DNA of 64,000 nt from Microbacterium sp. (GTDB lineage Bacteria > Actinomycetota > Actinomycetes > Actinomycetales > Microbacteriaceae), in NCBI RefSeq assembly GCF_017305435.1, contig NZ_JAFKIP010000007.1, positions 124,001 to 188,000 of the forward strand, written 5' to 3'. Under the pieces are notes generated by a model. That model was not told the DNA's origin. It made no database searches and saw only the letters and a program-made list of their open reading frames with translations. The position numbers and the translations under genes are program-made. This document shows positions 17,981-27,116 of the stretch, one piece after another; position 1 is the first letter of the stretch; each line of letters starts with the position of its first letter.

Positions 17981-18682
17981 ATGACCCGTACTTCCTCGCG
18001 CACGCGTGCGCGCCTGCTCGCCGGCGTGATCGCCGGATCCGCCCTCGTGATCGCCGCCCCGCTCGCGGCATCCGCCCACGTCCACGTCACCCCCGACGAA
18101 TCGGCGGCCGGCGGCACGACGCGGCTCTCCTTCTCGTTCAGCCACGGCTGCGAGGACTCCCCCACGACCGCGCTCGTCTTCACGATCCCCGAGGGGATCG
18201 ACGGCGTCGCGCCGGTCCTCGACGGCGCCTGGACCATCCAGCGCGACCTCGGCTCCGACGGGATCCCCACCGCGGTCACGTACACCGCCGTGAACCCGAT
18301 CGAGTCGGGAGTCGCAGCGTCCGTGTCGCTCGACGTGATCTTCGCCGCGTCGGCGTCGGGGACCTCCGTCGCCTTCCCCGTTCTGCAGAAGTGCGTGGTC
18401 GGCGAGACCGACTGGTCGGAGGTGGCCGCCGAGGGCCAGACCGAGGACGACCTCTCCGCCCCCGCGCCGGTCGTCGCCGTGGGCGACGTCGTCGCGGAGT
18501 CCGGCCACGGCGGCCACGGCGATGACGACGCGTCGTCGGATGCCGCGGCATCAGATCACGGCGACGCCGCCGCTGCCACGAGCGACGCCGACCCGGTCGC
18601 GCGCTGGCTGAGCGGCGGAGCACTCGTCGCGGCTCTCTCCGCGCTCGGTGTCGCCCTGTTCGGACGCCGTCGCCGCACGTAA
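17981..18682 (+). CDS. ycnI: YcnI family copper-binding membrane-anchored protein (DUF1775)
   Basis: The 233-residue protein has a cleavable signal peptide ending APLAASA, so the mature protein would begin HVHVTPDE; the N-terminal His is the copper ligand in the YcnI family. The DUF1775 domain occupies residues about 30-165 and includes two Cys residues (HGCEDS, QKCVVG). A His/Asp/Ala-rich linker (SGHGGHGDDD) and a C-terminal membrane helix with a basic end (LFGRRRRT) follow. It probably handles copper at the cell surface. The ATG at 17981 follows AGAAAGACC. Confidence 0.88.
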   Translation: MTRTSSRTRARLLAGVIAGSALVIAAPLAASAHVHVTPDESAAGGTTRLSFSFSHGCEDSPTTALVFTIPEGIDGVAPVLDGAWTIQRDLGSDGIPTAVTYTAVNPIESGVAASVSLDVIFAASASGTSVAFPVLQKCVVGETDWSEVAAEGQTEDDLSAPAPVVAVGDVVAESGHGGHGDDDASSDAAASDHGDAAAATSDADPVARWLSGGALVAALSALGVALFGRRRRT

Positions 18683-18687
18683 TATCT

Positions 18688-18723
18688 GCGGGGCGTTCCG
18701 TCGGCTCGGACGGGACGCCCCGC
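18688..18723 (+). terminator. Strong hairpin after ycnI
   Basis: A 15-base stem (18688-18702 with 18709-18723, one G-T pair) and a 6-base loop begin a few bases after the ycnI stop. No T-tract follows. Confidence 0.75.
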
Positions 18724-18806
18724 TGTGCGCGCGGCACGATGTCGTAGGGACCTCCTCGTTCCTTCTGACGAATCTCATAAGCATGCGCGTGAATATGGAT
18801 AGGGAC

Positions 18807-20450
18807 ATGACTCCTTATCCCCCAGAGCACTCGCCGTCCTTCCTCCATCCCCGACGCCCGCCGCGTCGCCGCCTCGATGACCTCGTCCGCCGACTCGACG
18901 CCCGCCTCGTCGGCGCTCCGGCGGAGGATGTCGTCATCGGCGGCATCACACATGCGACGAACGAGCTCCGCCCCGGCGCGGCCTTCGTCGCGCTCCCCGG
19001 TGAACGCCATCACGGAGCCGAGTTCGCCGCCGAGGCCGTTGAGCGCGGCGCCGTCGCGATCATCACGGATGCCGCGGGTGCCGACATCGCCGCGGAGATC
19101 ACGGTCCCGATCGTCTGCGTCGAGGGGCCGCGACGGCGGCTCCCCGAGATCGCGGCGTGGATCTACGGGACGGACGCCGACCTCCCGATCCTCCTCGGCG
19201 TGACCGGGACGAACGGGAAGACGAGCGTCACGCACCTGCTGGAGGGGATCCTGACGCAGATCGGTGTGACCGCGGGCTCCTCGTCCACGGTGGATCGGCG
19301 CATCGCCGGGCGATCCGTGATCGCCGGGCTGACGACGCCCGAGGCATCCGACCTGCACGCGCTCCTCGCCGTCATGCGAGAACACGACGTCGAGGCGATG
19401 GCCGCGGAGGTCAGTGCACAGGGGCTCGTCCGCGACCGTGTCGGCAGCATCGTCTTCGATGTCGCGGGCTTCACGAACCTCACGCACGACCATCTCGACG
19501 ACTTCGGCGACATGGAGACCTATCTCGATGCCAAGGCGCTCCTCTTCAAGAAGGACCGCGCCCGACGCGCCGTCGTGAGCCTCGATTCCGCCGCGGGTTC
19601 CACCATCGTCACCCGCGCCGACGTGCCGGTGACGACGATCCTCACACCATCGGTCGCGATCGATCCCGCCCTGACTGCGCACTGGCGGGTCGAGATCGTC
19701 GCCGAGCGCCACGACGGCACGTCCTTCCTCCTGACCGGCCCCGAGGGACGATGGCTGCGCACCACCGTGCCGGTGATCGGCCGGCACATGGCTGCCAACG
19801 CGGGCCTCGCGATCGTCATGCTCCATGAGGCCGGATACGCGTGGGACCGCCTGCGTGACGCCCTCCACGGCGCGCGCATCGCAGCGTCGATCCCGGGACG
19901 GACGCAGCGCGTGTCCGGCGAGTCCGGCCCGACGGTCTACGTCGATTTCGGACACACCCCGGACGCGTTCGCGAAGACCCTCGCCGCCGTCCGGCGGGTG
20001 ACGCCGGGGCGGGTCCTCATGCTGTGCGGCGCCGACGGCGACCGCGACGCCACGAAGCGCGCCGCGATGGGCCGTACCGCCGCCGAAGGCAGCGACATCC
20101 TCGTCATCACCGATCATCACCCTCGATTCGAGGACCCCGACGCCATCCGCGCGGCGCTCGTGTCCGGGGCGCGCTCCGCCGGCGGATCCACCGAGATCCT
20201 CGACTTCTCCCCGCCGGAGCGGGCGATCGTCGAAGCGGTGGACCGCGTGACGGAGGGCGACGCGATCCTGTGGGCGGGGCCCGGACATCAGAACTACCGT
20301 GACATCCGGGGCACGCGTGCCCCCTACTCCGCTCGTGAACTGGCTCGGCGAGCCCTGCGGGCGGCCGGGTGGGCGGCGCCCGAACCGACGTGGGAGGTTC
20401 CCTACCCGGCGGACTCCACGCCGCCGTCGGACGAGCTCCGGCCCTTCTGA
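18807..20450 (+). CDS. MurE-like Mur ligase family protein
   Basis: About 547 residues with the three Mur ligase domains. The N-terminal UDP-binding-like domain runs to about residue 130; the central ATPase has LLGVTGTNGKTSVTHLLEG and the lysine that is normally carbamylated in ETYLDAKALLF; the C-terminal domain has TDHHPRFEDP. MurE enzymes add the third stem-peptide residue to UDP-MurNAc-dipeptide. The usual DNPR/DDPN substrate motif reads DHHPR here, so the amino acid added is unclear and it may be a paralogue of the true murE. The start is uncertain: in-frame ATGs lie at 18783, 18795 and 18807. Confidence 0.8.
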   Translation: MTPYPPEHSPSFLHPRRPPRRRLDDLVRRLDARLVGAPAEDVVIGGITHATNELRPGAAFVALPGERHHGAEFAAEAVERGAVAIITDAAGADIAAEITVPIVCVEGPRRRLPEIAAWIYGTDADLPILLGVTGTNGKTSVTHLLEGILTQIGVTAGSSSTVDRRIAGRSVIAGLTTPEASDLHALLAVMREHDVEAMAAEVSAQGLVRDRVGSIVFDVAGFTNLTHDHLDDFGDMETYLDAKALLFKKDRARRAVVSLDSAAGSTIVTRADVPVTTILTPSVAIDPALTAHWRVEIVAERHDGTSFLLTGPEGRWLRTTVPVIGRHMAANAGLAIVMLHEAGYAWDRLRDALHGARIAASIPGRTQRVSGESGPTVYVDFGHTPDAFAKTLAAVRRVTPGRVLMLCGADGDRDATKRAAMGRTAAEGSDILVITDHHPRFEDPDAIRAALVSGARSAGGSTEILDFSPPERAIVEAVDRVTEGDAILWAGPGHQNYRDIRGTRAPYSARELARRALRAAGWAAPEPTWEVPYPADSTPPSDELRPF

Positions 20451-20489
20451 GCGTCGCGGACGACGCCTCCGGAGACGGGCGTGGACTCG

Positions 20490-20504
20490 TTGTGGTCAGT
20501 CCAC
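20490..20504 (+). promoter_or_regulatory. Upstream operator-like inverted repeat before pflB
   Basis: TGTGG-TCAGT-CCACA is a perfect 5-base inverted repeat and resembles the second operator 66 bases downstream. Confidence 0.55.
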
Positions 20505-20539
20505 AGAATGGGCGCCGGTCCGGCCGGGAGGACAGGAGG

Positions 20540-20553
20540 TTTCGTGCACGAAA
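20540..20553 (+). promoter_or_regulatory. Perfect 14-base palindrome before pflB
   Basis: TTTCGTGCACGAAA is fully self-complementary and sits two bases before the 19-base operator. It is probably a site for a different regulator. Confidence 0.55.
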
Positions 20554-20555
20554 TC

Positions 20556-20581
20556 ACTGTGGTCTGACCACAGTTCTATCC
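20556..20581 (+). promoter_or_regulatory. 19-base operator and -10 of the pflBA promoter
   Basis: ACTGTGGTCTGACCACAGT (20556-20574) is a perfect odd-centred palindrome. It contains the GntR/FadR-type consensus TNGTNNNACNA known for Corynebacterium LldR. TATCCT at 20576-20581 just after it could be the -10, so a bound protein would block transcription. Confidence 0.65.
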
Positions 20582-20639
20582 TGAGATCACGGCTTCGCGC
20601 GAACGGGCGCGGATCCCACGACGACTGAGGAAGCGAATC

Positions 20640-22901
20640 ATGACCACCGTCACCCCCGCAGCTCAAGACGCGCAGCCCACCGCCTGGCGCGGATTCACCG
20701 CCGGCCCCTGGCAGGACGAGATCGACGTGCGCGACTTCATCCAGCGCAACTACACGCCCTACACGGGCGACGCCACGTTCCTCGCCGGGGCCACCGCGCG
20801 CACGACGCGCATCTGGGACACGCTCTCCGCCATGTTCCCCGAGGAGCGCGCCAAGGGCATCTACGACGTCGATCCGCACACCCCCGCGGGGATCACGGCC
20901 CACGGCCCGGGATACATCCGCGAGGGCGACGAGGTCATCGTCGGGCTGCAGACGGACGCGCCCCTCAAGCGTGCGATCATGCCCAACGGCGGCTGGCGCA
21001 TGGTCGAGGGAGCCTTGGAGACTTACGGCTACGAGGTCGACCAGACGCTCAAGACCGTCTTCAGCGAGTACCGCAAGACCCACAACCAGGGCGTCTTCGA
21101 CGTGTACCCGCCGAACGTCCGCGCCGCACGCTCCTCGCACATCATCACGGGCCTCCCGGATGCCTACGGCCGCGGACGCATCATCGGCGACTATCGGCGC
21201 GTGGCGCTGTACGGCGTCGACCAGCTGATCGCCGCCAAGAAGATCGACAAGCTGGGCCTGGACACCACCCCGTTCACCGAGCAGATCGCCCGCGAACGCG
21301 AGGAGCACGCCGAGCAGATCCGCGCGCTGCAGGAGCTGAAGCAGATGGCCGCCTCCTACGGCATCGACATCTCCGGGCCCGCGACGACGGCGAAGGAAGC
21401 CGTCCAGTGGCTGTACTTCGCCTACCTCGGAGCGGTCAAGGAGCAGAACGGCGCGGCGATGTCGCTCGGCCGCACCTCGACGTTCCTGGATGTCTTCATC
21501 CAGCGCGACCTCGAAGCGGGCACTCTCACCGAGACCGAGGCGCAGGAGATCATCGACGACTTCGTGATCAAGCTGCGGATCGTGCGATTCCTCCGCACCC
21601 CCGAATACGACGCGCTCTTCTCGGGCGACCCCACCTGGGTGACCGAGACGATCGGCGGCATGGGAGAGGACGGCCGTCCGCTCGTCACGAAGAACTCGTT
21701 CCGCTATCTGCAGACCCTCTACAACCTGGGCCCGGCGCCCGAGCCGAACATGACCGTGTTCTGGAGCCCCGAGCTTCCCCAGGGCTTCAAGGACTTCTGC
21801 GCGCAGGTCTCGATCGACACCTCGGCGGTGCAGTACGAGTCCGACGAGATCATCCGGCCCGCGTGGGGCGACGACGCGGCGATCGCCTGCTGCGTGAGCC
21901 CGATGCGCATCGGCAAGCAGATGCAGTTCTTCGGCGCACGGGTCAACCTCGCCAAGACTCTCCTGTACGCCATCAACGGCGGACGCGACGAAGTCTCGGG
22001 CAAGCAGGTCTCGCCGATCGCCGCTCCGGTCGGCGAAGGCCCCCTGGACTTCGACGACGTCATGGCCCGGTTCGACCTTACGATGGACTGGCTCGCCGCG
22101 ACGTATGTCGAGGCGCTGAACTGCATCCACTGGTCGCACGACAAGTACGCCTACGAGCGCCTCGAGATGGCCCTCCACGACAAGGACGTGCTGCGCACGA
22201 TGGCCTGCGGCATCGCGGGCCTGTCGGTCGCGGCGGACTCGCTGGCGGCGATCAAGTACGCGACGGTCACCCCGGTCTTCGATGACCGCGGCATCGTCGT
22301 GGACTACGCGATCGAAGGCGAGTTCCCGACGTACGGCAACGACGACGACCGCGCCGACGCCATCGCCGTCGACCTGGTCGAGCGCTTCATGTCGAAGATC
22401 CGCCGCCACCCGATGTACCGGAACGCGCTGCCCACCCAGTCGGTGCTGACGATCACCTCGAACGTCGTGTACGGCAAGGCGACGGGGAACACCCCCGACG
22501 GCCGTCGTGCGGGCGAGCCCTTCGCTCCCGGCGCCAACCCGATGAACGGCCGCGACACGCACGGCATGCTCGCCTCGGCGCTGTCGGTCGCGAAGCTGCC
22601 CTATTCGGAATCTCAGGACGGCATCTCGCTCACCAACACGGTCGTTCCCGCGGGCCTCGGCCGTACGAAGGACGAGCAGGTGAAGAACCTGGCAGGTCTC
22701 CTCGACGCGTATGTCGGTTCCCAGGGCTATCACATGAACGTCAACGTGCTGAACCGCGAGACCCTCGAGGATGCCATGGAGCACCCCGAGAACTACCCGC
22801 AGCTGACGATCCGCGTGTCCGGCTACGCCGTGAACTTCGTGCGCCTGACCCGCGAGCAGCAGCTCGACGTCCTGTCCCGCACGTTCCACGGCTCGATGTG
22901 A
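20640..22901 (+). CDS. pflB: Formate C-acetyltransferase (pyruvate formate-lyase)
   Basis: This 753-residue glycyl radical enzyme splits pyruvate with CoA into acetyl-CoA and formate under oxygen-poor conditions. The adjacent catalytic cysteines are Cys417-Cys418 in AIACCVSPM and the radical glycine is Gly728 in RVSGYAVNF, both at the expected places. Length matches the E. coli enzyme. ATG 20640 follows GAGGAAG. The activase gene follows 50 bases later. No formate channel gene is present. The enzyme is unusual in a family seen mainly as aerobic. Confidence 0.97.
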   Translation: MTTVTPAAQDAQPTAWRGFTAGPWQDEIDVRDFIQRNYTPYTGDATFLAGATARTTRIWDTLSAMFPEERAKGIYDVDPHTPAGITAHGPGYIREGDEVIVGLQTDAPLKRAIMPNGGWRMVEGALETYGYEVDQTLKTVFSEYRKTHNQGVFDVYPPNVRAARSSHIITGLPDAYGRGRIIGDYRRVALYGVDQLIAAKKIDKLGLDTTPFTEQIAREREEHAEQIRALQELKQMAASYGIDISGPATTAKEAVQWLYFAYLGAVKEQNGAAMSLGRTSTFLDVFIQRDLEAGTLTETEAQEIIDDFVIKLRIVRFLRTPEYDALFSGDPTWVTETIGGMGEDGRPLVTKNSFRYLQTLYNLGPAPEPNMTVFWSPELPQGFKDFCAQVSIDTSAVQYESDEIIRPAWGDDAAIACCVSPMRIGKQMQFFGARVNLAKTLLYAINGGRDEVSGKQVSPIAAPVGEGPLDFDDVMARFDLTMDWLAATYVEALNCIHWSHDKYAYERLEMALHDKDVLRTMACGIAGLSVAADSLAAIKYATVTPVFDDRGIVVDYAIEGEFPTYGNDDDRADAIAVDLVERFMSKIRRHPMYRNALPTQSVLTITSNVVYGKATGNTPDGRRAGEPFAPGANPMNGRDTHGMLASALSVAKLPYSESQDGISLTNTVVPAGLGRTKDEQVKNLAGLLDAYVGSQGYHMNVNVLNRETLEDAMEHPENYPQLTIRVSGYAVNFVRLTREQQLDVLSRTFHGSM

Positions 22902-22951
22902 CCCCATCCCCATCGCGACCCATCGCGCAGACCCCGAGAGGAGCAGAGACC

Positions 22952-23800
22952 ATGGCCGCCACGCTCATCCACACCCTGATCGACGCTCCGCTCGGGGGCC
23001 TCGCGGTGGCCGACGTCGACCGCCACGAGCGGCTGACCGCGATGCGCGAGGGCCGGCTCGGCTCGGTGCACTCGTGGGAGCTCGTGACAGCGGTCGACGG
23101 GCCGGGGACGCGGCTCACGACCTTCCTGTCGGGGTGCCCCTTGCAGTGCCTGTACTGCCACAACCCCGACACGCTCCAGATGAAGGACGGGCACCCGGTG
23201 ACGAGCGACGAGCTGCTGCGTCGCATCGCACGGTACGCGGGAGTCTTCCGCGCCACGGGCGGCGGCATCACGCTGTCCGGCGGCGAAGTGCTGATGCAGC
23301 CCGCGTTCGCGGCGCGGATCCTGCGCGGCGCGAAGGAACTCGGCATCCACACGGCGATCGACACGTCCGGGTTCCTCGGCGCCGCGGCGACCGACGCGAT
23401 GCTCGCGGACGTGGACCTCGTCCTCCTCGACGTCAAGAGCGGCGACCCCGAGACCTATCGGCGCGTCACCGGGCGCGAGCTCGAGCCGACCCTCGAGTTC
23501 GGGCGCCGGCTGGCGGAGACGCCTGACGGCCCCGACGTCTGGATCCGCTTCGTCCTCGTCCCGGGGCTCACCGATGACGCCGACAACGTCGAGCGGGTGG
23601 CCGCCTACGCGGCATCCCTGAACGAGATCCGACCCGGCACCGTCCCGCGGGTGGAGGTGCTGCCCTTCCATCAGATGGGCCGGGACAAGTGGGCCGCACT
23701 CGGTCGTGAGTACGTCCTCGCCGACACCGAGCCGCCCACGATCGAGCTCACCGAGCGTGTGCGCGGACAGTTCCGCGTACACGGCCTCACGACGTACTGA
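22952..23800 (+). CDS. pflA: Pyruvate formate-lyase activating enzyme (radical SAM)
   Basis: The 282-residue protein carries the radical SAM cluster motif CPLQCLYC (Cys62, Cys66, Cys69) and the GGGITLSGGEVLMQP glycine-rich segment that binds S-adenosylmethionine. It makes the glycyl radical on PflB. Compared with E. coli PflA it has about 35 extra N-terminal residues. ATG 22952 follows GAGAGGAG. It ends 7 bases before the stop of the convergent dxr gene. Confidence 0.95.
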   Translation: MAATLIHTLIDAPLGGLAVADVDRHERLTAMREGRLGSVHSWELVTAVDGPGTRLTTFLSGCPLQCLYCHNPDTLQMKDGHPVTSDELLRRIARYAGVFRATGGGITLSGGEVLMQPAFAARILRGAKELGIHTAIDTSGFLGAAATDAMLADVDLVLLDVKSGDPETYRRVTGRELEPTLEFGRRLAETPDGPDVWIRFVLVPGLTDDADNVERVAAYAASLNEIRPGTVPRVEVLPFHQMGRDKWAALGREYVLADTEPPTIELTERVRGQFRVHGLTTY

Positions 23801-23806
23801 CCGCGT

Positions 23807-24895
23807 TCAGCCGGCGGCGATGAGCCCGTCGGCACTCTGACGCGCCCAGCGCTCGGCCTCGGCGAGCGCACCCCGGTCGAGGGTCGCCGGCGGCGTGTGC
23901 GCGTCCACGACGCGGCGGACCGTGTCCAGGATGCCGAGGAACGTCAGGGCACCCTCGTGGAAGGCATCCACCGCCTGCTCGTTCGCCGCATTGAAGACCG
24001 CCGGGTAGGTGCCCCCCGCGCGTCCCACCTGCTTGGCGAGGTCGACGGCGGGGAACGCCTCGGCATCGAGCGGCTCGAACGTCCACGTCTGCGCCGTCGT
24101 CCAGTCCAGCGGCACGCCGACACCCGGAACCCGCCGCGGCCAGTCGAGGCCGAGCGAGATCGGCAGCCGCATGTCCGGCGGGGATGCCTGGGCGATCGTC
24201 GACCCGTCGACGAACTCGACCATCGAGTGGACGATCGACTGGGGATGCACGGCGACGTCGATGTCGTCGTAGTCCACGCCGAAGAGGAGATGGGCTTCGA
24301 TGACCTCGAGGCCCTTGTTGACCAGCGTCGCGGAGTTCGTCGTGACGACGCGCCCCATGTTCCACGTCGGATGCGCGAGCGCCTGGGCGGGGGTGACATC
24401 GTGCAGCGATGCGCGGGTGCGCCCGCGAAACGGTCCACCGGACGCCGTGAGGACGAGTCGGCGCACTTCTCCCGCCGCGCCGCTGCGCAGCGCCTGCGCG
24501 ATCGCGGAGTGCTCCGAGTCGACCGGCACGATCTGGCCCGGCGCGGCGAGCGCGGTGACGAGATCGCCGCCCACGATGAGCGACTCCTTGTTCGCGAGAG
24601 CGAGGGTGCGCCCCGTCTCGAGCGCGGCGAGCGTCGGCCCGAGTCCGACCGATCCGGTGATGCCGTTGAGTACGACGTCCGCGTCGAGGTCGCGAACGAG
24701 CTGCTCGGCGGCATCCGCCCCCAGCGCCGTCGCCGCGCGGGCGACGCCGAACTCGGCGGCCTGCGCCGCGAGGGTCTCCGCGTCGCGCCCCGCAGCGAGA
24801 CCGACGACCTCGAACTGCTCGCGGCGTGCCCGGATGACATCGAGCGCCTGCGTCCCGATCGAACCGGTGGAGCCGAGGATCAGGACGCGCCGCAT
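23807..24895 (-). CDS. dxr: 1-deoxy-D-xylulose 5-phosphate reductoisomerase
   Basis: This 362-residue enzyme makes MEP from DXP with NADPH, the first committed step of the MEP pathway. The N-terminus holds the Rossmann motif [17 protein letters not shown]; the metal/substrate region contains [12 protein letters not shown] and [11 protein letters not shown], and [19 protein letters not shown] is the conserved segment after it. Length is slightly below the E. coli enzyme (398). It is the first of the minus-strand core series that continues with rseP and ispG. Confidence 0.97.
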   Translation of the reverse strand: MRRVLILGSTGSIGTQALDVIRARREQFEVVGLAAGRDAETLAAQAAEFGVARAATALGADAAEQLVRDLDADVVLNGITGSVGLGPTLAALETGRTLALANKESLIVGGDLVTALAAPGQIVPVDSEHSAIAQALRSGAAGEVRRLVLTASGGPFRGRTRASLHDVTPAQALAHPTWNMGRVVTTNSATLVNKGLEVIEAHLLFGVDYDDIDVAVHPQSIVHSMVEFVDGSTIAQASPPDMRLPISLGLDWPRRVPGVGVPLDWTTAQTWTFEPLDAEAFPAVDLAKQVGRAGGTYPAVFNAANEQAVDAFHEGALTFLGILDTVRRVVDAHTPPATLDRGALAEAERWARQSADGLIAAG

Positions 24896-24950
24896 GCGCT
24901 CAGCCTACCCGCGCGCGATCGGTCGGCCGGGGTCGATCACCCCCGGCCGC

Positions 24951-25916
24951 TCAGCCCTGGGCCTTCTGCGCGCCGATGATGTCGACGACGAAGACGAGCG
25001 TCTCGCCCTTCAGGTCGTTGGCGTTGATGTCGCCCTCGCCGTAGCCGTCCTTCGGCGGGATGACGACGAGTACCTGCGACCCGACGGTCTGGCCCTCGAG
25101 CGCCTTCTGGAAGCCCGCGACGACACCCGTCGTCGAGAAGCTGGTGGGCACGCCGCCCTTGTCCCACGTGGAGTCGAAGGTCTTGCCGTCCGACCAGCGG
25201 ACGCCGGTGTACTGCACGAGGACGGAGTCGCCGCTCTGCACGGTGTAACCATCGCCCTTCTTGAGGGTCTCGAGCGTCGTCTCGGTCGGCGCGTCGCCGC
25301 CGGGGAGCGTGATGGTCGGTGCGCCGTTGTCGGCGAGGGCGACGGTCGGCAATCCCTCGGTAGCGGGCTGCGGCTCGCCCCACGCGGACGTCGGAACGAC
25401 CGAGAGGAGGTCGATGACATACACCTGGCCGGAGGCCGACTCCGTCGCCGGGAAGGTCGCGACGACCCGCTCGCCGGGAGCGCCACATCCGAAGATCTGG
25501 CCGAGCGGCGCGTCCGCGGAGATCTGCTGCGGCATGAGCTCGGCGGGGTTGTAGCCGATGTCGCCGACCTTCTCACCGGTCGTCGCGTCGAACGCGCTCA
25601 TCGCGTAGGTGACGAAGTCGCCGGCCTTGATCGGCGTTCCGGTGCCCTCGGAGATGACCGTGGCCTGGAGCTCGGGGATGTCCAGCGGCGCGCTGAAGGT
25701 CGCCGTCGACGCGGCGCCCGCATCCCCCGTCACCTGGACGGCGTCCGAGGCGACGCCCGATGCGGCGCGCGCGTCGCACAGGTCGACCGCTGCGCTCGCG
25801 CTGGGGGATGCCGAGGGCGAGGCCGTGCCACCTCCGGCGCAACCGGCGAGAAGCAGCACCGACACAGCGGCGGCGGACAGGGCGGCGATCGGGCGCAGGC
25901 GCACGGAGAACCTCAC
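24951..25916 (-). CDS. FKBP-type peptidyl-prolyl isomerase lipoprotein
   Basis: The 321-residue protein has a lipoprotein signal (LLLAGCAGG, Cys at about residue 26) and a Ser/Ala/Pro linker. The C-terminal 100 residues are a typical FKBP domain: GDSVLVQYTGVRWSDGKTFD, VVAGFQKALEGQTVGSQVLV and PPKDGYGEGD. The preceding region (residues 50-200, GDFVTYAMSAFDATTGEKVG) looks like a second, degenerate FKBP domain. It would catalyse proline isomerisation in folding exported proteins on the outer face of the membrane. Confidence 0.92.
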   Translation of the reverse strand: MRFSVRLRPIAALSAAAVSVLLLAGCAGGGTASPSASPSASAAVDLCDARAASGVASDAVQVTGDAGAASTATFSAPLDIPELQATVISEGTGTPIKAGDFVTYAMSAFDATTGEKVGDIGYNPAELMPQQISADAPLGQIFGCGAPGERVVATFPATESASGQVYVIDLLSVVPTSAWGEPQPATEGLPTVALADNGAPTITLPGGDAPTETTLETLKKGDGYTVQSGDSVLVQYTGVRWSDGKTFDSTWDKGGVPTSFSTTGVVAGFQKALEGQTVGSQVLVVIPPKDGYGEGDINANDLKGETLVFVVDIIGAQKAQG

Positions 25917-26043
25917 AGAGATGGTGATGCAGGGGACGCCCCATCATGGCGCACTTTGTTCTGTGCACGCTGAGAACGGCGCCGGCCGGCGCGCGCACTC
26001 ATCGCAGAAGCTGGCCATACGCGAAGCGGCATGGAATCGGGAG

Positions 26044-26058
26044 TACCCTCGACGGGTG
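26044..26058 (+). promoter_or_regulatory. -10 element of leaderless plsC promoter
   Basis: TACCCT at 26044-26049 lies 6 bases before the GTG start at 26056. Confidence 0.5.
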
Positions 26059-26847
26059 GCAGAAGAGCAGGCCAGCGCACCGGACGCGCATCAGCCCCAC
26101 GCCCCGCAGGCGCACGCCGAGGTCGCCCCGGTCGGGTTCACGTACTACTTCGGGCGCGGCGTGCTCGTCCCGCTCGCACGCCTGCTCTACCGCCCGCGTA
26201 TCGAGGGCCGCGCGAACATCCCGCGCACCGGCAAGGTGATCTTCGCGAGCAACCACCTGTCGTTCATCGACTCGCTCGTCATCCCGATGTTCTCCCCTCG
26301 CCCGGTGTACTTCCTCGCGAAGTCGTCGTACTTCGACGGCAAGGGGTTCAAGGGATGGGTGAGCCGGCACTTCTTCACCGCGATCGGCGCGACGCCGGTC
26401 GAACGCGGGGCCGGACAGGCCGCGCTCGACGCGCTCGACCAGCAGCGCCGGATCCTCCACTCGGGGCGGGCGATCGCCCTCTATCCCGAAGGCACCCGCT
26501 CTCTCGACGGCCGTCTGTACAAGGGGCGCACCGGCGTCGCGTTCCTCGCGTTGGAAGAGGGCGCGCAGGTCGTGCCCGTCGGGATCATCGGCACGAACGA
26601 GGCGATGCCCGTCGGCGCAAGATTCCCCAAGCGGCATCCTCGCGTGACGGTGCGCTACGGCGAGCCCATCGACCTCTCCCATCTCGGCGCCGCGAACAGC
26701 GGACGCGCCCGCCGCCAGGCGACCGACGAGATCATGGCGGCGATCCACGCGCTCTCCGGCCAGGAGCTCGCCGGGACCTACAACGAGGCGCCCGCCTCGA
26801 ACCCGGTCGAACGGCTCAAGCAGGTCCTTCCGCACGAACGGCGCTGA
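26056..26847 (+). CDS. plsC: 1-acyl-sn-glycerol-3-phosphate acyltransferase family protein
   Basis: The 263-residue protein contains the acyltransferase motifs NHLSFID (catalytic His and Asp), YPEGTRS and VPVGIIGTNEAMP in the right order. PlsC enzymes put the second acyl chain on lysophosphatidic acid at the membrane. A Pro/His/Ala-rich N-terminal stretch of about 25 residues precedes FTYYFGRGVLVPLARLLYRP. The GTG at 26056 was chosen because a -10 element lies directly in front and the frame further upstream enters the divergent FKBP promoter. Confidence 0.9.
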   Translation: MAEEQASAPDAHQPHAPQAHAEVAPVGFTYYFGRGVLVPLARLLYRPRIEGRANIPRTGKVIFASNHLSFIDSLVIPMFSPRPVYFLAKSSYFDGKGFKGWVSRHFFTAIGATPVERGAGQAALDALDQQRRILHSGRAIALYPEGTRSLDGRLYKGRTGVAFLALEEGAQVVPVGIIGTNEAMPVGARFPKRHPRVTVRYGEPIDLSHLGAANSGRARRQATDEIMAAIHALSGQELAGTYNEAPASNPVERLKQVLPHERR

Positions 26848-26902
26848 CCGCCGCGCTCGCGCGGGAGATCGTGCGCGTCGGAGCGCCCAGACGTTCCGAA
26901 AA

Positions 26903-26968
26903 CAGGGCCGATCGACGACATCCGCGCCGAACGACGTCTGCGCGCCGTTCTCACCCTGCTTTCGTGAC
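26903..26968 (+). repeat. Short element A, left of the DUF559 gene
   Basis: It starts CAGGGCCGATCGAC (26903-26916) and ends CCCTGCTTTCGTGAC (26954-26968), matching both ends of element B at 28002-28077, with an unlike middle. The remainder of the gap from 26848 to 27116 shows no other feature. Confidence 0.6.
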
Positions 26969-27116
26969 CCGCACCGGCCTTCCTGGCGGTCCGGCGTCGG
27001 GCACCCCGTCGCCAGCGTGGTCATCGCCTTCTCCACAACCCGCCGATTCGCCGATCGATCCACAGATGCGGCCGTCGCGCTCCGGAACGGCAGGTCCGTC
27101 CGCAACCGTGTCCGTC

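Noticed and set aside
23801-23806. Missing terminator between convergent pflA and dxr
   Set aside because: The genes are only 6 bases apart at their stops, so no separate terminator is expected there and none was seen.
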